Of a DNA stretch of 64,000 bases, positions 40,601 through 54,000 are shown piece after piece. A program made the position numbers and the translations under genes. The DNA lies in contig OY992832.1 in the NCBI GenBank assembly GCA_963921425.1, forward strand, positions 17,210,835-17,274,834. Reading direction: 5' to 3'. Position 1 is the stretch's first letter, and every line of letters starts with the position of its first letter. This DNA is from Dryas octopetala. Its lineage: Eukaryota > Streptophyta > Magnoliopsida > Rosales > Rosaceae. Below the pieces are notes generated by a model. The model ran no database searches. It was not told the DNA's origin and saw only the letters and a program-made list of their open reading frames with translations.

Positions 40601-42070
40601 AGTTTTTTGTTTGCAGGATTAGCAAATGATGTCAATCCTTTTCTGATATATGTTTTTATTTCCAGACTTCTAGTGTGTGTATATATATATATATATACAG
40701 GGAGCTTCAAGTGTGGGATCCCAATGTGGGGCCCACTCCCAGTGTGGGATCCCATATGTATATATGTGTGTGTGTGTGTGTGTGTGTTTTTTTTTTTTTC
40801 CTCTGTTTTTTTGGCTTACAAGAAATTTGGACCTAAGATGCACGCTTTACCTCATCCTGCACCACCACTTGATCTTAAGTGCAGGGGTTTAGAGCTTAGT
40901 ATTAATAAGAGAGCACTACATTGAATTTTGTTATATGGCGAACATAATCCTCCCATTCTTAATCCTTGGTTGGTCTTTGCAAAAGAATCTGTCCTTCATT
41001 GTTGTATATATCAAAGCCTCTACAGTGGTACTTGCAATTAACATCTGAAGGTATCCATGACTGATGCAGGAATGCAGCATTGTTTGGTGGTGCTCGCCCA
41101 AGAGAACTGGTGAGTGTTTAAACTAAATTTGAGATTTCCGTTCCTTTTATTTATTGATACGTCGTGGTCTTGTTTAAAGAAAATTGTTGGTAAGTTCTTT
41201 TGTTCTCAGCATAGTCATTCCCAGTCTATTAAAAAGTGTGAATTTTTAGATTCCTGTTGCCTACCTTCTCTTTCCTCATCGTTCCCTTTTTGTTGTTCAT
41301 GTCAAGTCTACATGAATATTGCTTAATACTTAATAGTACTATAGTCCTTTTTATTTACTACTTTTGGTGGCTTCATGTTCCCTTTCTTATAGAATTTCTG
41401 TTTGTATTCTCAGGTTCTGAAGGAGCGAGGGATTGATGATGTTGCGATTAACAACTCTGACATGGTTCAGCATTCTGACAAGTAGTGATTTCTTTTCTAT
41501 CTCAAAATTCTTCTATCATATACAATTTTTCTTTTAGATGAGTCTAAATGGCAATTTGTTTGGTTTTTTCCCTTACAAGAAATCACTGTTGTTTTTTGAA
41601 GGGTTGAGCATCATGCTCCCAAGCCTGATAGAGTTCCTGGGCAAGCAAATCCGACTCACCACAATGAGAAATCTGAAAATCATCCTCTTGATCAGAGGAC
41701 TGGAAAGATATTTGATAAGAGGGATAATCGGACCGATGTTGAGAGAGTTGATATGCAGAAGAACTGGCGTAATGATGGCAGGAGGAACAATAAAGAGGGT
41801 GAGAAGCAGCAGCAACAGTCGGAGAGGCCACCATCACCAGAGACCTGGCGGAAGCCTGAACAGCCAAAACCATCATCCCCTGATGCTGCTGGCCTGCACC
41901 ACGGGAAAGCGGCTTCAGCTCTTGAGCTTGCCCAAGCATTTTCCAGATCAGTCTCAGATCCAAAGTTAACCGATCGATTTTCTGGCCAAAGGGGCATTCC
42001 TGGCAGGGCACAAATGCCTTTTTCACGGCTGATGGGCCCAACCCCAAGGCCTCAGATAAATGGTTACTAA
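37660..42070 (+). CDS. eIF4B-like low-complexity protein
   Basis: Exons: 37660-37757, 37979-38981, 39092-39273, 41070-41109, 41414-41481 and 41602-42070; 619 residues, phases consistent. It starts MSKKKVSGNTMTLKDFHGGS and ends PRPQINGY. Most of the protein is polar and disordered. Short motifs recall plant eIF4B: ERPKLKLLPRTKP, ERPKLNLKPRSQP and NAALFGGARPRELVLKERG. Plant eIF4B helps eIF4A and eIF4G unwind mRNA leaders; a related role in translation or RNA binding is inferred. It lacks the usual eIF4B N-terminus (MSKPWGG type), so it is better called eIF4B-like. The exon 3 donor, AG|GTCCGA, is GT but weak, and intron 3 is long (1.8 kb). Confidence 0.8.
40676..40800. repeat. Compound (TA)n-(TG)n-(T)n microsatellite in intron 3
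   Basis: A TA run at 40679-40697 and a TG run at about 40765-40787 followed by T13. They flank a short block with two copies of GTGTGGGATCCCA. Confidence 0.85.
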
Positions 42071-43019
42071 ATAGTCCGAGTCTTTCCCGTGGCCATTTTG
42101 GCATCACTTCGTGGTATTAAAGATTCGGAGTTTTGCTGGTGATTTTGCTCACTTAAAGTAACTGCGGGATACAAGCACATTCACATGTGAGTGCGTGCCT
42201 CCACCAGATTTTTCCAGTTTCCCCAGAATAATTATTGCTATACACAGGATTGATTGCAATCGTCTAGCCTGAGTGGTATCTTCCAACTACCACCCTCATC
42301 TTATGTTCTTTTTATTTGTCTTCTATCATTGACAAGTGTATTTTTCTTCACTCAAGTGGAAGAAGTGTGTTCTGTTCCCTGTTTTATTTAAGGACGAGGC
42401 AAGTGTAGCAAGAGTTTACATTATAGATTTCTTGATTTAAGGAGTGTTCTTTTATTATTTCCCTTCCCTCCCTTTTCCATTGAGGTGTGGAGAAGTCCTT
42501 GTTTAGCTTTTTGATAGATTTTGGAAAATTACCTTGTAGAATCCGATAAAAAAGAAAAAAAAGAAAAAAATTTGTAGAACATATTTTTCTTGATTGTGTT
42601 CTGGTTATGGTTTCAAGGCAGCATAAGGATCTGAAGTTTTCTTTTCTTCCTAAGAAAATGTTTGTTTACCAAGTTAAAGCATGTTTATGTTAGAAATGTT
42701 TTCCAACGTTTTTCCATAATACGGTTTTAAAAAAATGAATGGCTGGTTTAACCTTCCAAATTATGCTTTAATTCCCAAGGAAGTCGTATTGTCACTCTTT
42801 CAGTTTGCAGTGGATCATGATATCTGGGAAAACCTTGATTGCTGATTTTGAAGGTCAAACAATCTACCAATACAAATTTTAAGAATTCAGAACATTTGGT
42901 CAGATTTATGACCTTGCACACTTGTCTGAATTCTTTTGTGGGATCCAGCATCCACTAAGAGGTAGCTCTCAGAGTCAAGCACTGAGAAATATGGCAGCAG
43001 CTTAGCTTAGGAGGAAGAC

Positions 43020-43057
<38 letters not shown>

Positions 43058-43522
43058 GGCTGCATGAGTAACGGAAAAGGGAAAAAGGCCAACTGGTTGA
43101 AAGAGTAACAATTTTCACGAAGAATAAAATATTCATTGTGGACCATAATGAATCATGACCTTTAGATTTTGGGTTTGGAGTTTTATGCATAAATTAAGTT
43201 TCACAAAGTTTTTACTGTTCTACTTTCTCAACTAATATTCTTATATTTAAAGTGTCTAGTTTCCTCTTATTCCCTCCATTGTCTCTTCACTAGTGACAGA
43301 CTCTGCCTCTATGCTCATTTATGTCATTTACAAAGAAAAAGCAGATTCAAAGCCAACACTTTCAACATTTTCTTAGTCTCATCTTTGTATGACTCAACTT
43401 TTATTCTCCTTTATGGGTTCAATCTGAAAAGTACATATCTTTCCCTGACTGATCAAACTTTTCGAGTTGCACGGATGGTTATGCTTTGAGTTGAGATTTT
43501 CTTTCTTGCTGTATTTCTGAAA
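42071..43522. other. Spacer between the eIF4B-like and NPH3 genes
   Basis: 3' UTR of the upstream gene and promoter/5' UTR of the next. A (GA)n run lies at 43024-43052. No further gene. Confidence 0.5.
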
Positions 43523-44130
43523 ATGGAAGTGTGCTGTGATCTTCAAGTAGATGTCAATGGCGAAGAAGTTTTCATGGTGGACAAGGTAATGCTTCTCTGA
43601 TTTTTTATCCTGCAATAATTATCCATATTTGTTTGAAGTTTGTCACTGTTTTCCTAATGAAGAGAATTAAGACTTGCAGCTTCTTCACCTATTCGAGTTG
43701 TTTCCAACCATTTTCTTTTCTTTGCACCATTTTTTTTTCCGCATATTTATTGTTTTCTCTTCCTTCAGTATTCATATGGTCATGCAGTCACGGTTTTGCG
43801 ACTTTGGTGTAATTGATCTTATCCTCATCAATATTTATCTACTCCATGTACCATTTAATTTGCACCAATTTTCCCAAGGATACAGTCATGTAGAGCTCAT
43901 GATTTCTTCCCCATGTTTTTCTGGACTCCATGAAACTGATATGTCCAATAATCCTTTCCTCCAATGAGTTGTTGAGTAGATATCATAGGACCACCCACAA
44001 TTTAATGTCAACAGTGACCTCTCGCAGAATGTTCCTCTAGATTCCCTCACTTTGTTACTGCTTCCTGTTCATTAATGAAGAAATGTTAGTATGCATGTGT
44101 TTCATTAATTTGCTTCTCTTCCTCCCTAAA

Positions 44131-44225
<95 letters not shown>

Positions 44226-46407
44226 GAAAGAAATAGAACAAAACCAGTCATCACAATGTAACTTCTCAAGTTTGCAATTACTCAATATTTTTTACTAATT
44301 TTTCCAGTGACTCTGTCATTTTTTTTGGTCAAACAAACTCTACTGACTCTGTCATTTATCTTTGCAGAAAACCTTGACATCTTTCTCGGGTAGATTTAGC
44401 AAACTATTTGGTAAATTGGCGGGTACATCGAGGAGCCTGAAAGTGATATTCCATGACTTTCCTGGAGGTGCAGAGGGTTTTGAGCTCATGGCAAGGTTTT
44501 GTTACAGTAATGGCAGAACCGAGATAACCCCCTCCAACATAGTCCTACTATACTGCATTGCCCATTTCATGGAGATGGATGGTGATGCCTTTGAAACACC
44601 CAACATACTTTACCAAACCAAAAAATCTCTTGAAGGGATCAGCTTCTGGACATGGTCCATGCTTCTAGTAGCTCTAAAGCAGTGCCAAGATTTACTTCCT
44701 GTCTCGAATACTACATTAATATTGCAGAAAGTCCTGGACTGCCTCGTAGGAAAGCTTTTTTCCCCATTCATCACAAGCCCGTATGCTTCTTCTTCATCAG
44801 AAAATTTGAGTTTCCATTCAAGTAATTCAAGGAGCAGTCACAGTCTGAAAACCAATTGCTCTCAAACAACATGGTGGTTTGGAGACCTTGTGTTCTTGAG
44901 TCTCAGTTTGCTTGAGAAGGTGATAAGAAGGATGATAGTACAAGAACTTGACCATTCTACAATTTCCAAGTTTCTCTTCCATTATCTACAATCAAAGTCT
45001 TTTGGTGCCACACCAGGTGAGAAGTGCAAAACCACAGAGGTTGTTATCAGTCTAATTTCTTTGCTTGATAGAAGCTCCCTTTCTTACAAGGGCTTGTTCA
45101 TTCTACATCAAGTGGCTTTGAGCATGAAAATAAGCAAGCAATACAGAACCATGTTAGAGAATATGATAGGGTCGCAGCTGGATCAAGCAACAATCAATTA
45201 TATTCTTGTTCCATCTCCACATGGGAAGAAGTATGCATATGATGTGAATTTGGTTTTGAGGTTTGTGAAATCATTTCTCCTTGAAGGGGGATGTGATCAT
45301 TTATCCCGTAGTCGCCTAAAAAAGGTTGCCAAGTTAATGGACTCATACCTAGCAGAAGTGGCCCCGGATTCTCATTTGAATCCTTCAAAGTTTGCAGCAT
45401 TAGCCATCGTGCTGCCAGATTCTGCGCGAGAATCTCATGACAGACTTTACCAGGCCATTGGTGTATATTTTAAGGTATGTTACTTATTTTAAAACGGTAA
45501 AGGATAAAATAGGGGAATAAAAAATAGAATTGTATTGATGATCTTCTGCATATAAAGGTGGAGTCCTATATCTACTGGTACAGTGCTATGAGGTAATAAG
45601 AAAACAATATGTGGTACAAAGATTCCTTTGACAGTGGAAAATAATCGATATGCATTGAATAGTAGCAGAGTATGTGGTTGAAGGACTTTGCTATCATGGT
45701 GTATGTTACTGATAGCCATTTCCTAGCACCTAAAATACTGGAAGTTGGAAAATGTCAGTTGAGCACATTTAAATAAACATGGACAAAAAGAAGCCATTTG
45801 ATGTTTTTCTTTTAAGTGCAATTTGGAATGGGATTATTGGAGAGGTCAAAAAATTGACAAGAATGTTCCTAAAAAGAACATGTATCATGATCTGTACTGT
45901 TTTTACATCATGAATGCTGGTACTAACTTAGTATTTGTTCTACAGCGCCACACTGATTTATATGAAGAAGAGAAGATGGGCATCTGTTGTGCCCTAAACT
46001 ACAAGAAGCTGTCAGCAGAAACTTTGAAACATCTTGCTCACAATACAAAGTTTCCTTCAAGAAGAGCAACTGAAACTTACACACAGCCATGCAAGCTCAG
46101 AAGCTTATTCCAGGAAGCCTACCATCTCAAGACTCTAGACTCCTTGCTTAGTCACAAATGTAATGAAAATGAAAATGAGAAAGAGGATAGTGAGCAGATC
46201 CTTCGTTATACTAAGAAGCTTGATTATCTCCCAACAGAGGCTCAGAGGCTTAGAGCAGAATCAGCAGATTTGCAAAGAATGCACATGAAGGCATTGGAAT
46301 TGGGGAAGGATTGTGGGACAATGCAGATGCAGATGGCAGCTATTATGCAATCAAGATTGTCCTTTAGGGGCAGCAATATTTCATACTTGCCAAAGCTCTT
46401 TCCATAG
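43523..46407 (+). CDS. BTB/POZ domain NPH3-family protein
   Basis: Exons: 43523-43585 (MEVCCDLQVDVNGEEVFMVD then K), 44368-45474 and 45946-46407; 543 residues. The first about 100 residues form a BTB fold (FSGRFSKLFGKL, VIFHDFPGGAEGFELMARFC). The middle is an NPH3 domain (WWFGDLVFLSLSLLEKVIRR, DRSSLSYKGLFILHQVAL, SHDRLYQAIGVYFK). The C-terminus is helical. Family members act as substrate adaptors of CUL3 E3 ligases, and some signal at the plasma membrane with phototropins. This one resembles the divergent At3g22104-type members, function unknown. No defects. Intron 1 holds a long CT microsatellite. Confidence 0.9.
44134..44222. repeat. (CT)n microsatellite in NPH3 gene intron 1
   Basis: About 44 uninterrupted CT units. 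Confidence 0.98.
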
Positions 46408-46460
46408 TACCAAGTTGGAAACTTGCTATGTATATATTTAAGTCTCATAAATTAAATAAA

Positions 46461-46825
46461 GGGTTAAATACAAAAATGATTTACAAACTTTACACTGATT
46501 CTCAATTTGGTTCACTAATTATAAAAAGTGTCAATTTAGTTCACGAATTTTCCAAGTTGTATCAAAGCAGTATAAAAGTTAATTTTTATCCGAAAATTAA
46601 TGGAATTGGTCACATAAAAATGTGATGAACGAACTGAAATGCTCATGAAAATGTAGTCACTTGTTGTGTACATGACCTATTTTCGTTAAAGTTTTCGATG
46701 GAAGTTAATATTTGTACTATTTTAATACAACTTGAAACGTTTGTGGACCAAATTGACAATTTTTATAATTAGTAGACTAAATTGAGATTTATTGTAAAGT
46801 TCATGGACCATTTTTGTATTTAACT
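46461..46825. mobile_element. 365-bp MITE with 9-bp target duplication
   Basis: The terminal inverted repeats (left GGGTTAAATACAAAAATGAT, right reverse complement GAGTTAAATACAAAAATGGT) extend about 110 bp through CTAATTATAAAAA and CAAGTTGTAT. They are flanked by a perfect 9-bp duplication, TTAAATAAA (46452-46460 and 46826-46834). Mutator-type MITE just downstream of the NPH3 stop, possibly in its 3' UTR. Confidence 0.9.
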
Positions 46826-46834
46826 CTTAAATAA

Positions 46835-48160
46835 ATGTAAATATTATTCTCCTTCCTGCAAAGTAAGAAGAGTTTGTTAAGTATGATTGTATGAGCATCT
46901 ACAATTCTACATATACCATGGTAACACAATAACAAGAGATTTTCGTATTTCACTTAGTTCGAACCGGATCTTATATTGAAATTATTTATGTCAATCCTAT
47001 ACAAAAAGCTTGTTCGGACAAGATTTTATAACCCAATGTAGATGAAAGAAACACTCAAGGAAGAACATCCTCTCACAGTCTCACTAATGAACTCTAATTA
47101 TATTCTTAAAAGTTCAATTGGTTAAGCCTTAGCTGGTGCCTAATTAATACTAATAAGAGAGCAAATAGTGAGCCATCTACATAGTACACAAGACTGTTGA
47201 CATGGCATGATTCAAAGGGCATAAGTGTAATGGAAATTTGATTATGATATTTGAACAATAATAGTAAAAATAAGAGTCATTGAACACATCGAGACAATTG
47301 GATATGTGTGCGTATTTTATTTGGAGGATCCATGGAATTGGATGTTTCTAAATATTCATTGAAGTGAAATCCGAGAGTCTAATGCGGCAAAGGCACGCGC
47401 ATCGGCATTGGCATTGCGGGGCTCATTAACATTATTAAGACTACTAAACCATTAATGTACAGACAGATAAGTGAGGTTGCAGAAACCAAAGCATATTTGC
47501 CATACCCATTTGTTCATGAAAAAGGACATGAATAAAAAATTGCCATGTTTGTTGTGGCCTATTTACCAATCAATGTAACATTTGCAGGTAATTATGGTTC
47601 AATGATTAACAATATCTCAGCCACTCAGTCAACTATGCAGTGGTAAAAGCAATGGGGATGTGTGAGAGAGAGGCATTAACAGCCAAAATAAATTAATTAG
47701 TATCTTTTATTTTATTTTTACCAGATGCACTACAAGTTCTACAACTACAAGGACCAACATTACTACTCTTTTTGAAATGACCATTAGGAGCGAGAAACAA
47801 AACATTTTTTTGATATCGAGAAACAAAAACATTTTTGATTATCGTGACACTATTCGAGTCTTCCAACTTGCTTTAAAAAAAAAAAAAAAATTTGGACAAG
47901 AGTCTTCCAACTTGTTGGAAGCAGTGTGCATTTAATGAATGACTAAGCCAAGAAGCTTTTCTTCCTCTTAACATGTTTACCAAGAAAAAAACAAAATAAA
48001 TTTGACATTATATTAAATTCAATGGGAGGACTAGCATATGTTATTTGTGCTTTGAAAACCATTTCTTAAGAGCATTCTCAATGCTAGAAGGTCAATTACA
48101 ATGTACAAGCATGCTATTGACACCTTATGGCAACTATTTGACATTGACATTGCTGAAATG
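46835..48160. other. Intergenic spacer
   Basis: AT-rich, with no gene-like frame and no clear element. Confidence 0.45.
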
Positions 48161-48830
48161 TTCCAATGTCAATAGCATTGTCAAATGCTGATTTTGGTTA
48201 ATAAAACAAAAAAAGAGTTATTTACAAAAAAGTCAATAAAATATTTTAAAATTATAAATAAGTCAATAAATATTTTTTAAATCCAAAATAGTCATCATTG
48301 ATTAAAATAAATAAAATAAAATTATACATTATACAAAAGAAAACAAGTGCTCAAACAATGTCAATAACATTGTCAAATGTTGAGTTTGATTTTAAAAAAA
48401 ATTGCCGATGTTTGGCCCAAGCCGAATAATGCCAACCACATGACCCAAATACCCAGTAACTTGACTTGGTAAACGTTTCCTCCTTTGGCTACTGTTCCGG
48501 GTGAGCTTAGTGGTTACGACAATTATTGACATTGACATTTGTTGACATTTGTTGAAGTGCTCCAATGCTACAATGTTAATAGCATTGTCAAATGCTGATT
48601 TTCGGTTAATTAAAATATAATTGTTGATATTGATATTGCAGAAGTGCTCCAATGCTTCAACGTCAATGGCATTGTCAAATGTTAATTTTTGGTTAATAAA
48701 ACAAAAAAATTGCAAATTTTTTGCCCAACTCAAATACGACAACCACATGACCCAAATACCCAGTGATTTGACTTGGCCGACATTTCCTCATTTGACCATC
48801 GTTCTAGGTGAACCTAGTGGTGTTGGAATC
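48161..48830. repeat. Diverged local direct repeats
   Basis: The block AGCATTGTCAAATGCTGATTTT...GGTTAAT occurs near 48172, 48587 and, more diverged, 48667. The block ACCACATGACCCAAATACCC occurs at about 48436 and 48743. The pattern suggests a decayed tandem or nested element of about 300-bp units. Confidence 0.65.
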
Positions 48831-49130
48831 CTCTAGACGACGCCGATCTCCTTGACGTAGACAATGAACACCAATCTCTTCCTTTCATTGAGTTAATCAC
48901 CGAGGTGTCATTGCCTTGCCCCAACAACCACCGATGATGGCAAATCAAATAGGAGAAGCTCATGGGTTCTTTGAGTTGCGTTTCTCTGTGGGGCCTGCCT
49001 CCTTTCATACTCCTTGTGAGTCAATAACAATTAAAATGCCAATAAATAGATTTGTTTAATTCACATGCCAATAATTGACATGCACAGTAGAGGTGCATTG
49101 TAAAAGATTTTTGGGGTTAAAAGGGCAATA

Positions 49131-49836
49131 CTGTAGGAGTGGCCGAGTGGGCATTAACCCGCCTAACCCGCACGTTTTGGATCGGGTCAGGTCGGGTCCA
49201 CATCACAAAATCCAGCCCGCTGGTTAATTAGGCCAAAGCCGATTATACACAGGTCGGTTACAGGTTGAGTTATGGCCCACTTGTATGTAACCGACCCATC
49301 CGATTATAATTAAATAATATATGTTTTGTAATTTTAATTATTATTACTTGTGTAATAATGTTTTTTCAATCCCAAAACCCATTAACATCAAACATTCAAA
49401 CTAACCACGTCCCTACCCCCCTCTCACCCTCTTAGACTCCGAGTTTCTCACAGCAAGAGGACATCACCGTCCTCCTCCACCTTCATACCTCTTCTTCATC
49501 TCCTCATCTTTATCCCTTCCTCTTTATCTCCTTTTTGTCTCTTTGGAATATCTCCTATTCAGACTTGCGTCTCTGCCTTCAAGATTTATGCCCGTCGTCA
49601 AAATCTAAGTCGTCAGTCTTTAGATCTGCGTCGCCATCTTCAGAATCTACATCATCTCATTTGAAACCGTCTAACCCGACTTCATCCGACTAAACCGACA
49701 AATTGATTGACGCTCGAACCAATCCGACCGACAGTGGTTCGATTGGTAGTGGGTTGGATGATGAGCAAACCGAACCCTTCGGGGCGGTTGGTAGGTTAAG
49801 TCCCAACCCAACCAACCTGACTGATACCCACCCCTA
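49131..49836. mobile_element. Probable hAT-like non-autonomous element
   Basis: Starts TAGGAGTGGCCGAGTGGG and ends CCCACCCCTA, the style of hAT termini (TAGGGGTGG...). Subterminal CGGGT / ACCCG-rich words repeat in both orientations, as in many plant hAT MITEs. No convincing 8-bp target duplication, so the borders are tentative. Confidence 0.55.
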
Positions 49837-49903
49837 GTCAATAAATTGCCATTGCATTGCAACTGACCCCACCGTTGGTGATACTAGAAGGAAAGCTACA
49901 TAA

Positions 49904-50285
49904 AGCCTTCTACAATGGTGATCTCCAAATACCTAATACCCAAATCAATTTTGGGTATTAAAAAATATAAAAATATAGATTTTGAGGATCACCAATACAA
50001 TGGTGTTGAGGCCCAAATATGAGGATATTAATATTTAACTCATTTATTTGTTGGTGGGCCAGCCATTTAATTTGGTGATAGACAAGCCATTTAATAGCTT
50101 TTATTTGTTGGTGGGCAAGCTATTTAATTTGGTTTTGGGTATAGTCTATACCCAAAACTGGGGATAACTTTTGGGTCTCAAAAAATTATGGGGATCACAT
50201 TCAGGCCCATTGTGGCTGGATTATATCCATTTTATACCCAAAAAATGAGTTTGGGGATCAGATTCAGACTGCATTGTGGAAGGCC
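49904..50285. mobile_element. Tourist-like MITE
   Basis: The inverted ends (AGCCTTCTACAATG and, reverse-complemented, GGCCTTCCACAATG) are flanked by TAA on both sides (49901-49903 and 50286-50288), fitting PIF/Harbinger elements. Subterminal TACCCAAA / TTTGGGTA repeats. 382 bp. Confidence 0.75.
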
Positions 50286-50288
50286 TAA

Positions 50289-51006
50289 TGGAATGAAAAT
50301 AGTGGACAATCAAGCATTGTTCAGCATCAATTTACAAAAAATTATTAATGTAACAATAACATTATGTGGTATGTTGATCTATACAACATGTCACTAACAA
50401 TAAGAATCTAAATATTAATTATATACGTGTGAATTAGTATATGGTGTTATCATTACACAATGTTTTCTTCAGCTTAGCACAAATGTCGACCTAATCCGGT
50501 TCAACGTGAACATGTATTGCCTTTACATCTGGGCTTTATGTCCTCAGAACCACTTACAGTGCTCAACGTTTCGAGGACAACACAAAACCGCCTGGCTTGA
50601 GACAAGTTAAGAAAAAGGGCCTTAAATCAGCCCAGTTAGACTTGTGGGTTACGTTATTGCCCAATGATAGAGACCTTTAGATTGGGCCCATCACACGGCC
50701 CAACCAACTATTCAGTTGGGGGCCCTACTGCAAACTTCATCGTTTGAAGCGTCTTCTTAACCCGAAAGTGAATTCGTCTCCGTCATCACAAACACAGAAA
50801 GAAGTCAAAACTTTCCCATTACATTCCATTTATGTCCTTCTCGCTACAAACCGATCAAATAGTTTGAAAGAAAAGGACCAAAGCAAAAGACCCGAAGAGA
50901 AACTGAAGCTGCAAATAAGAGAAATTCGTTCGTTCCTTTGAAATTTTCTTTTTATTTTTCTTTGGGTTTTGGAATTTGATTAGTTCGGTGAAATCAAAGC
51001 AAAAAG
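50289..51006. other. Promoter and 5' UTR of the FYVE gene
   Basis: Intergenic DNA leading into exon 1. The frame at 50744-50941 lies in the likely 5' leader and shows no family. Confidence 0.45.
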
Positions 51007-54000
51007 ATGTTGGAGAAGATCGGGTTGCCGGCAAAGCCATCACTGAGAGGGAACAATTGGGTGGTTGACGCCTCAAACTGTCAGGGATGTTCTTCCCAGT
51101 TCACCTTCATCAATCGCAAGGTTTGTTCTCCTGCCCCTGATCCAATGAATGACCCATCAATGAATTCTTCTCTAATTCTTGTGCTTCTTCAATACCCATG
51201 TCGCAAAACTTGTGCTTTTTTAGTTTTGAATATGCACTTGGAATTTCCTCCGCAATGAAAAGGTGATTAATGCTAGTCTGTTTAGGAAATTGCTCGAAAT
51301 CCAATTATATTGGTTGAATCTGCTCTCATGTAACGGAGATTTTAGTTTTAGTTGATTCATTCTTTCAATCGTTGCTCCTCATTTTGGGGGCGACTGTTAC
51401 ATTTCGCCTTGTTTAGTTTGGGGTTCCGTTGGTTTGCAATCTTTAGATTGTTAGAGTTCAAGAGTGACAACTGAGGATCCTGTTAGCAATCCACACATTA
51501 GGATTAATTTTATTTGAAGTTGTGATCTTTGTTAAGGATTTCATTTGATAATCATGGGACATTTTGGTTTTTGTAGTTTTGATTAGGTAACCGTTGGATT
51601 AAATGTTAATGGTTTTGTCACTTGTGGCAACGATGGGCCATCGGCTAGACCAAGCCCTGTTTACACTTTCTCAGAATTCTCAGAAAAGTCTGCTGAGGCT
51701 GCAATTTAAGGTCGAATTTGGGTTTTGATTCCAAGGTCTGACTAGGGCCAGCCTAGTACAAATTGCAGTTAAACCATGCAATAATGAAAATGGTTAGAGC
51801 TTTGAAAACTTTAGGCTTCAAAGATTGAATTGGATAATTTTAGTATATGTCTTTTTGGCTAGGAGTGTAAACGAGCCGATACCACTGTGCTCAAGCTTGG
51901 CTTGTTTAAAATATATCGAGCTTGAACTTGACTTGGATTTTTTTATACGAGCCAAGCTAGAACGAGCCAAAAAAAAAATTGAGCTTGATATGAACTCAAG
52001 CTGCATTGAGCCAATTTACATAGTCTTATCTACTGGTGTAGCCATGTTATAAGCATACAATTGCAAGTTTGCAAATAACTTTTTTTTTTTGTTCCTGTCA
52101 TGAATTTGTTGGTGATTCATCTATAAAAAACAGGATAATTCATTTATTTGGCATAGTAATTATCTGACATTCTTAATTATTCTTAGTACATAAATTATAT
52201 AGCATATATAATACATGACCACCATAATTTAAACTTTTTATAACTTAAATGAACATATGAGCTGCTCACGAGCTTTATGAGCCAAACATACCAAAGTTTA
52301 AGTTTGACTTGTTTCTTAAATGAACAGACCTCGGCTTGGCTTGTTTCTTTTATGAGCCAAGCTTAAACTAGCCAAGTCCAAGCCAAACTTTAGACAAACT
52401 CGAACTATATCGAGTTGATTACAGCCCTATTGTTGGCATAAATGAGATTAAAGTGATAACACGGACCCAAATCTTGGACCATGGACACCAAACCTTGAAC
52501 AAGGAGCAACCTTGGACCTAGACCCTCGACTTCAAACCCCGACACGATGATTTGAGTTTGCCTTTGGAATAAATTTTCCCAAGAATTTGCTGACAACTTA
52601 TCCTACAAAAATTGTAGGAGCTAATTTAATCCAATTCAAATCTTATTTAAATACGAATATTGAGATGGGACAATTTAATTCTAACTCAATGTCTTTTTCT
52701 GTCTAATAAACATGCTCTTTAGTGTGGTTAAATTTATTTTTAATATATAATACCATGATTCACATACTGGGCATCTTGGTTTTCTATTTTGTCTGTTGTG
52801 GAAATTGTAGATTGTCTATTCTGGGATGGATGGCCCATGATTATTTGGTTTAAGAATTTATTGGAGATTTTTGTGAGGACCCGGTTTTTAGTAAAATTTT
52901 ATTAGAAACATTTAACTATTAAGTTTTGCCTAATGATGAATATGTGATTTTTATTGTATTTCAGTTATAATTTTATTTTTGGGATATAAATTTCTAAGTT
53001 CATTGGGTATATTTAAGTTTAGGAAATCTCATGTTATATATATATATACACATATATATTAGTATGTATTTATTTTAGAAGTCCAGCTTTATACCTAAGA
53101 TTGGACAAAAGAAAAAGAAATAATAATAATAATATTAAAACACCTCTCCCTCCACATGTCAGCCCCTCCATTTTTCCACATTGATCATTTTTTGCAGTAT
53201 ATAAAAAAAAAAAAAAGTTCACGCAGACCCCTGGAACTCTCCCACCGACTTTCCCATCTAGAGGATTCTTATCTTTTTCTTGGGGACCGGCTACTCTCTC
53301 TCTCTGCATCCTTCTTCCCTCAAAAAGCTTTCCTCACCTACAGATTTGAACACCCTATGCCCATCCATGTTATACACAACTCTTGTGGTTGGGTTGAAAG
53401 GGAACAAGAGGGTGGAAAAGTATTGGGTTTTCTTTGCTAATTCTTGGTGCATTTGGTTTCTGAATTCCATATTTGAGGCAGGGAAAAACAAGATAGTTGT
53501 CATGAATTTGATTCTAATTGAGTACACTTAATTTCACTAATGTGTTGTAATTGTGCCTATGTAAATATCTGGTCTTACTATTGATTTGGTGCAAATAAAA
53601 AGTGTTTGAATTTTCTATGATCTGCATGATCTTGTATATAAATTCGTCTCTTAAATAGGATTTTCTTGTTGTTTTGAGGTTGGATGAATGTAGAGAATAA
53701 TTGCTTTTTTGGTTTTATCAACTATTTGGAAAATATAAAGATTGTATTGCTGCCCCATGAATGAAAGTCTTGTGAAAGGTTGATTTTTGCATGTTATAAA
53801 TTTTGGAATTATTAGAGAAACAAGCAGAACTCTGTCAGATTTTTGGCAGAATTTCTTTTCTTTTAAAAGCTAAGCTTTATAATTTATTTGTATTCCGTTA
53901 TAAAATTATAGAAATGAAATATTGTTAAAGAATAGAGAATAAGAACTGTTTAAGCAACTCTCTTGACCACTTAAATCATGTCTGAGGATTCGGGGTGTGA

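Noticed and set aside
44055..44285. Arg-Glu repeat protein
   Set aside because: Translation of the CT microsatellite.
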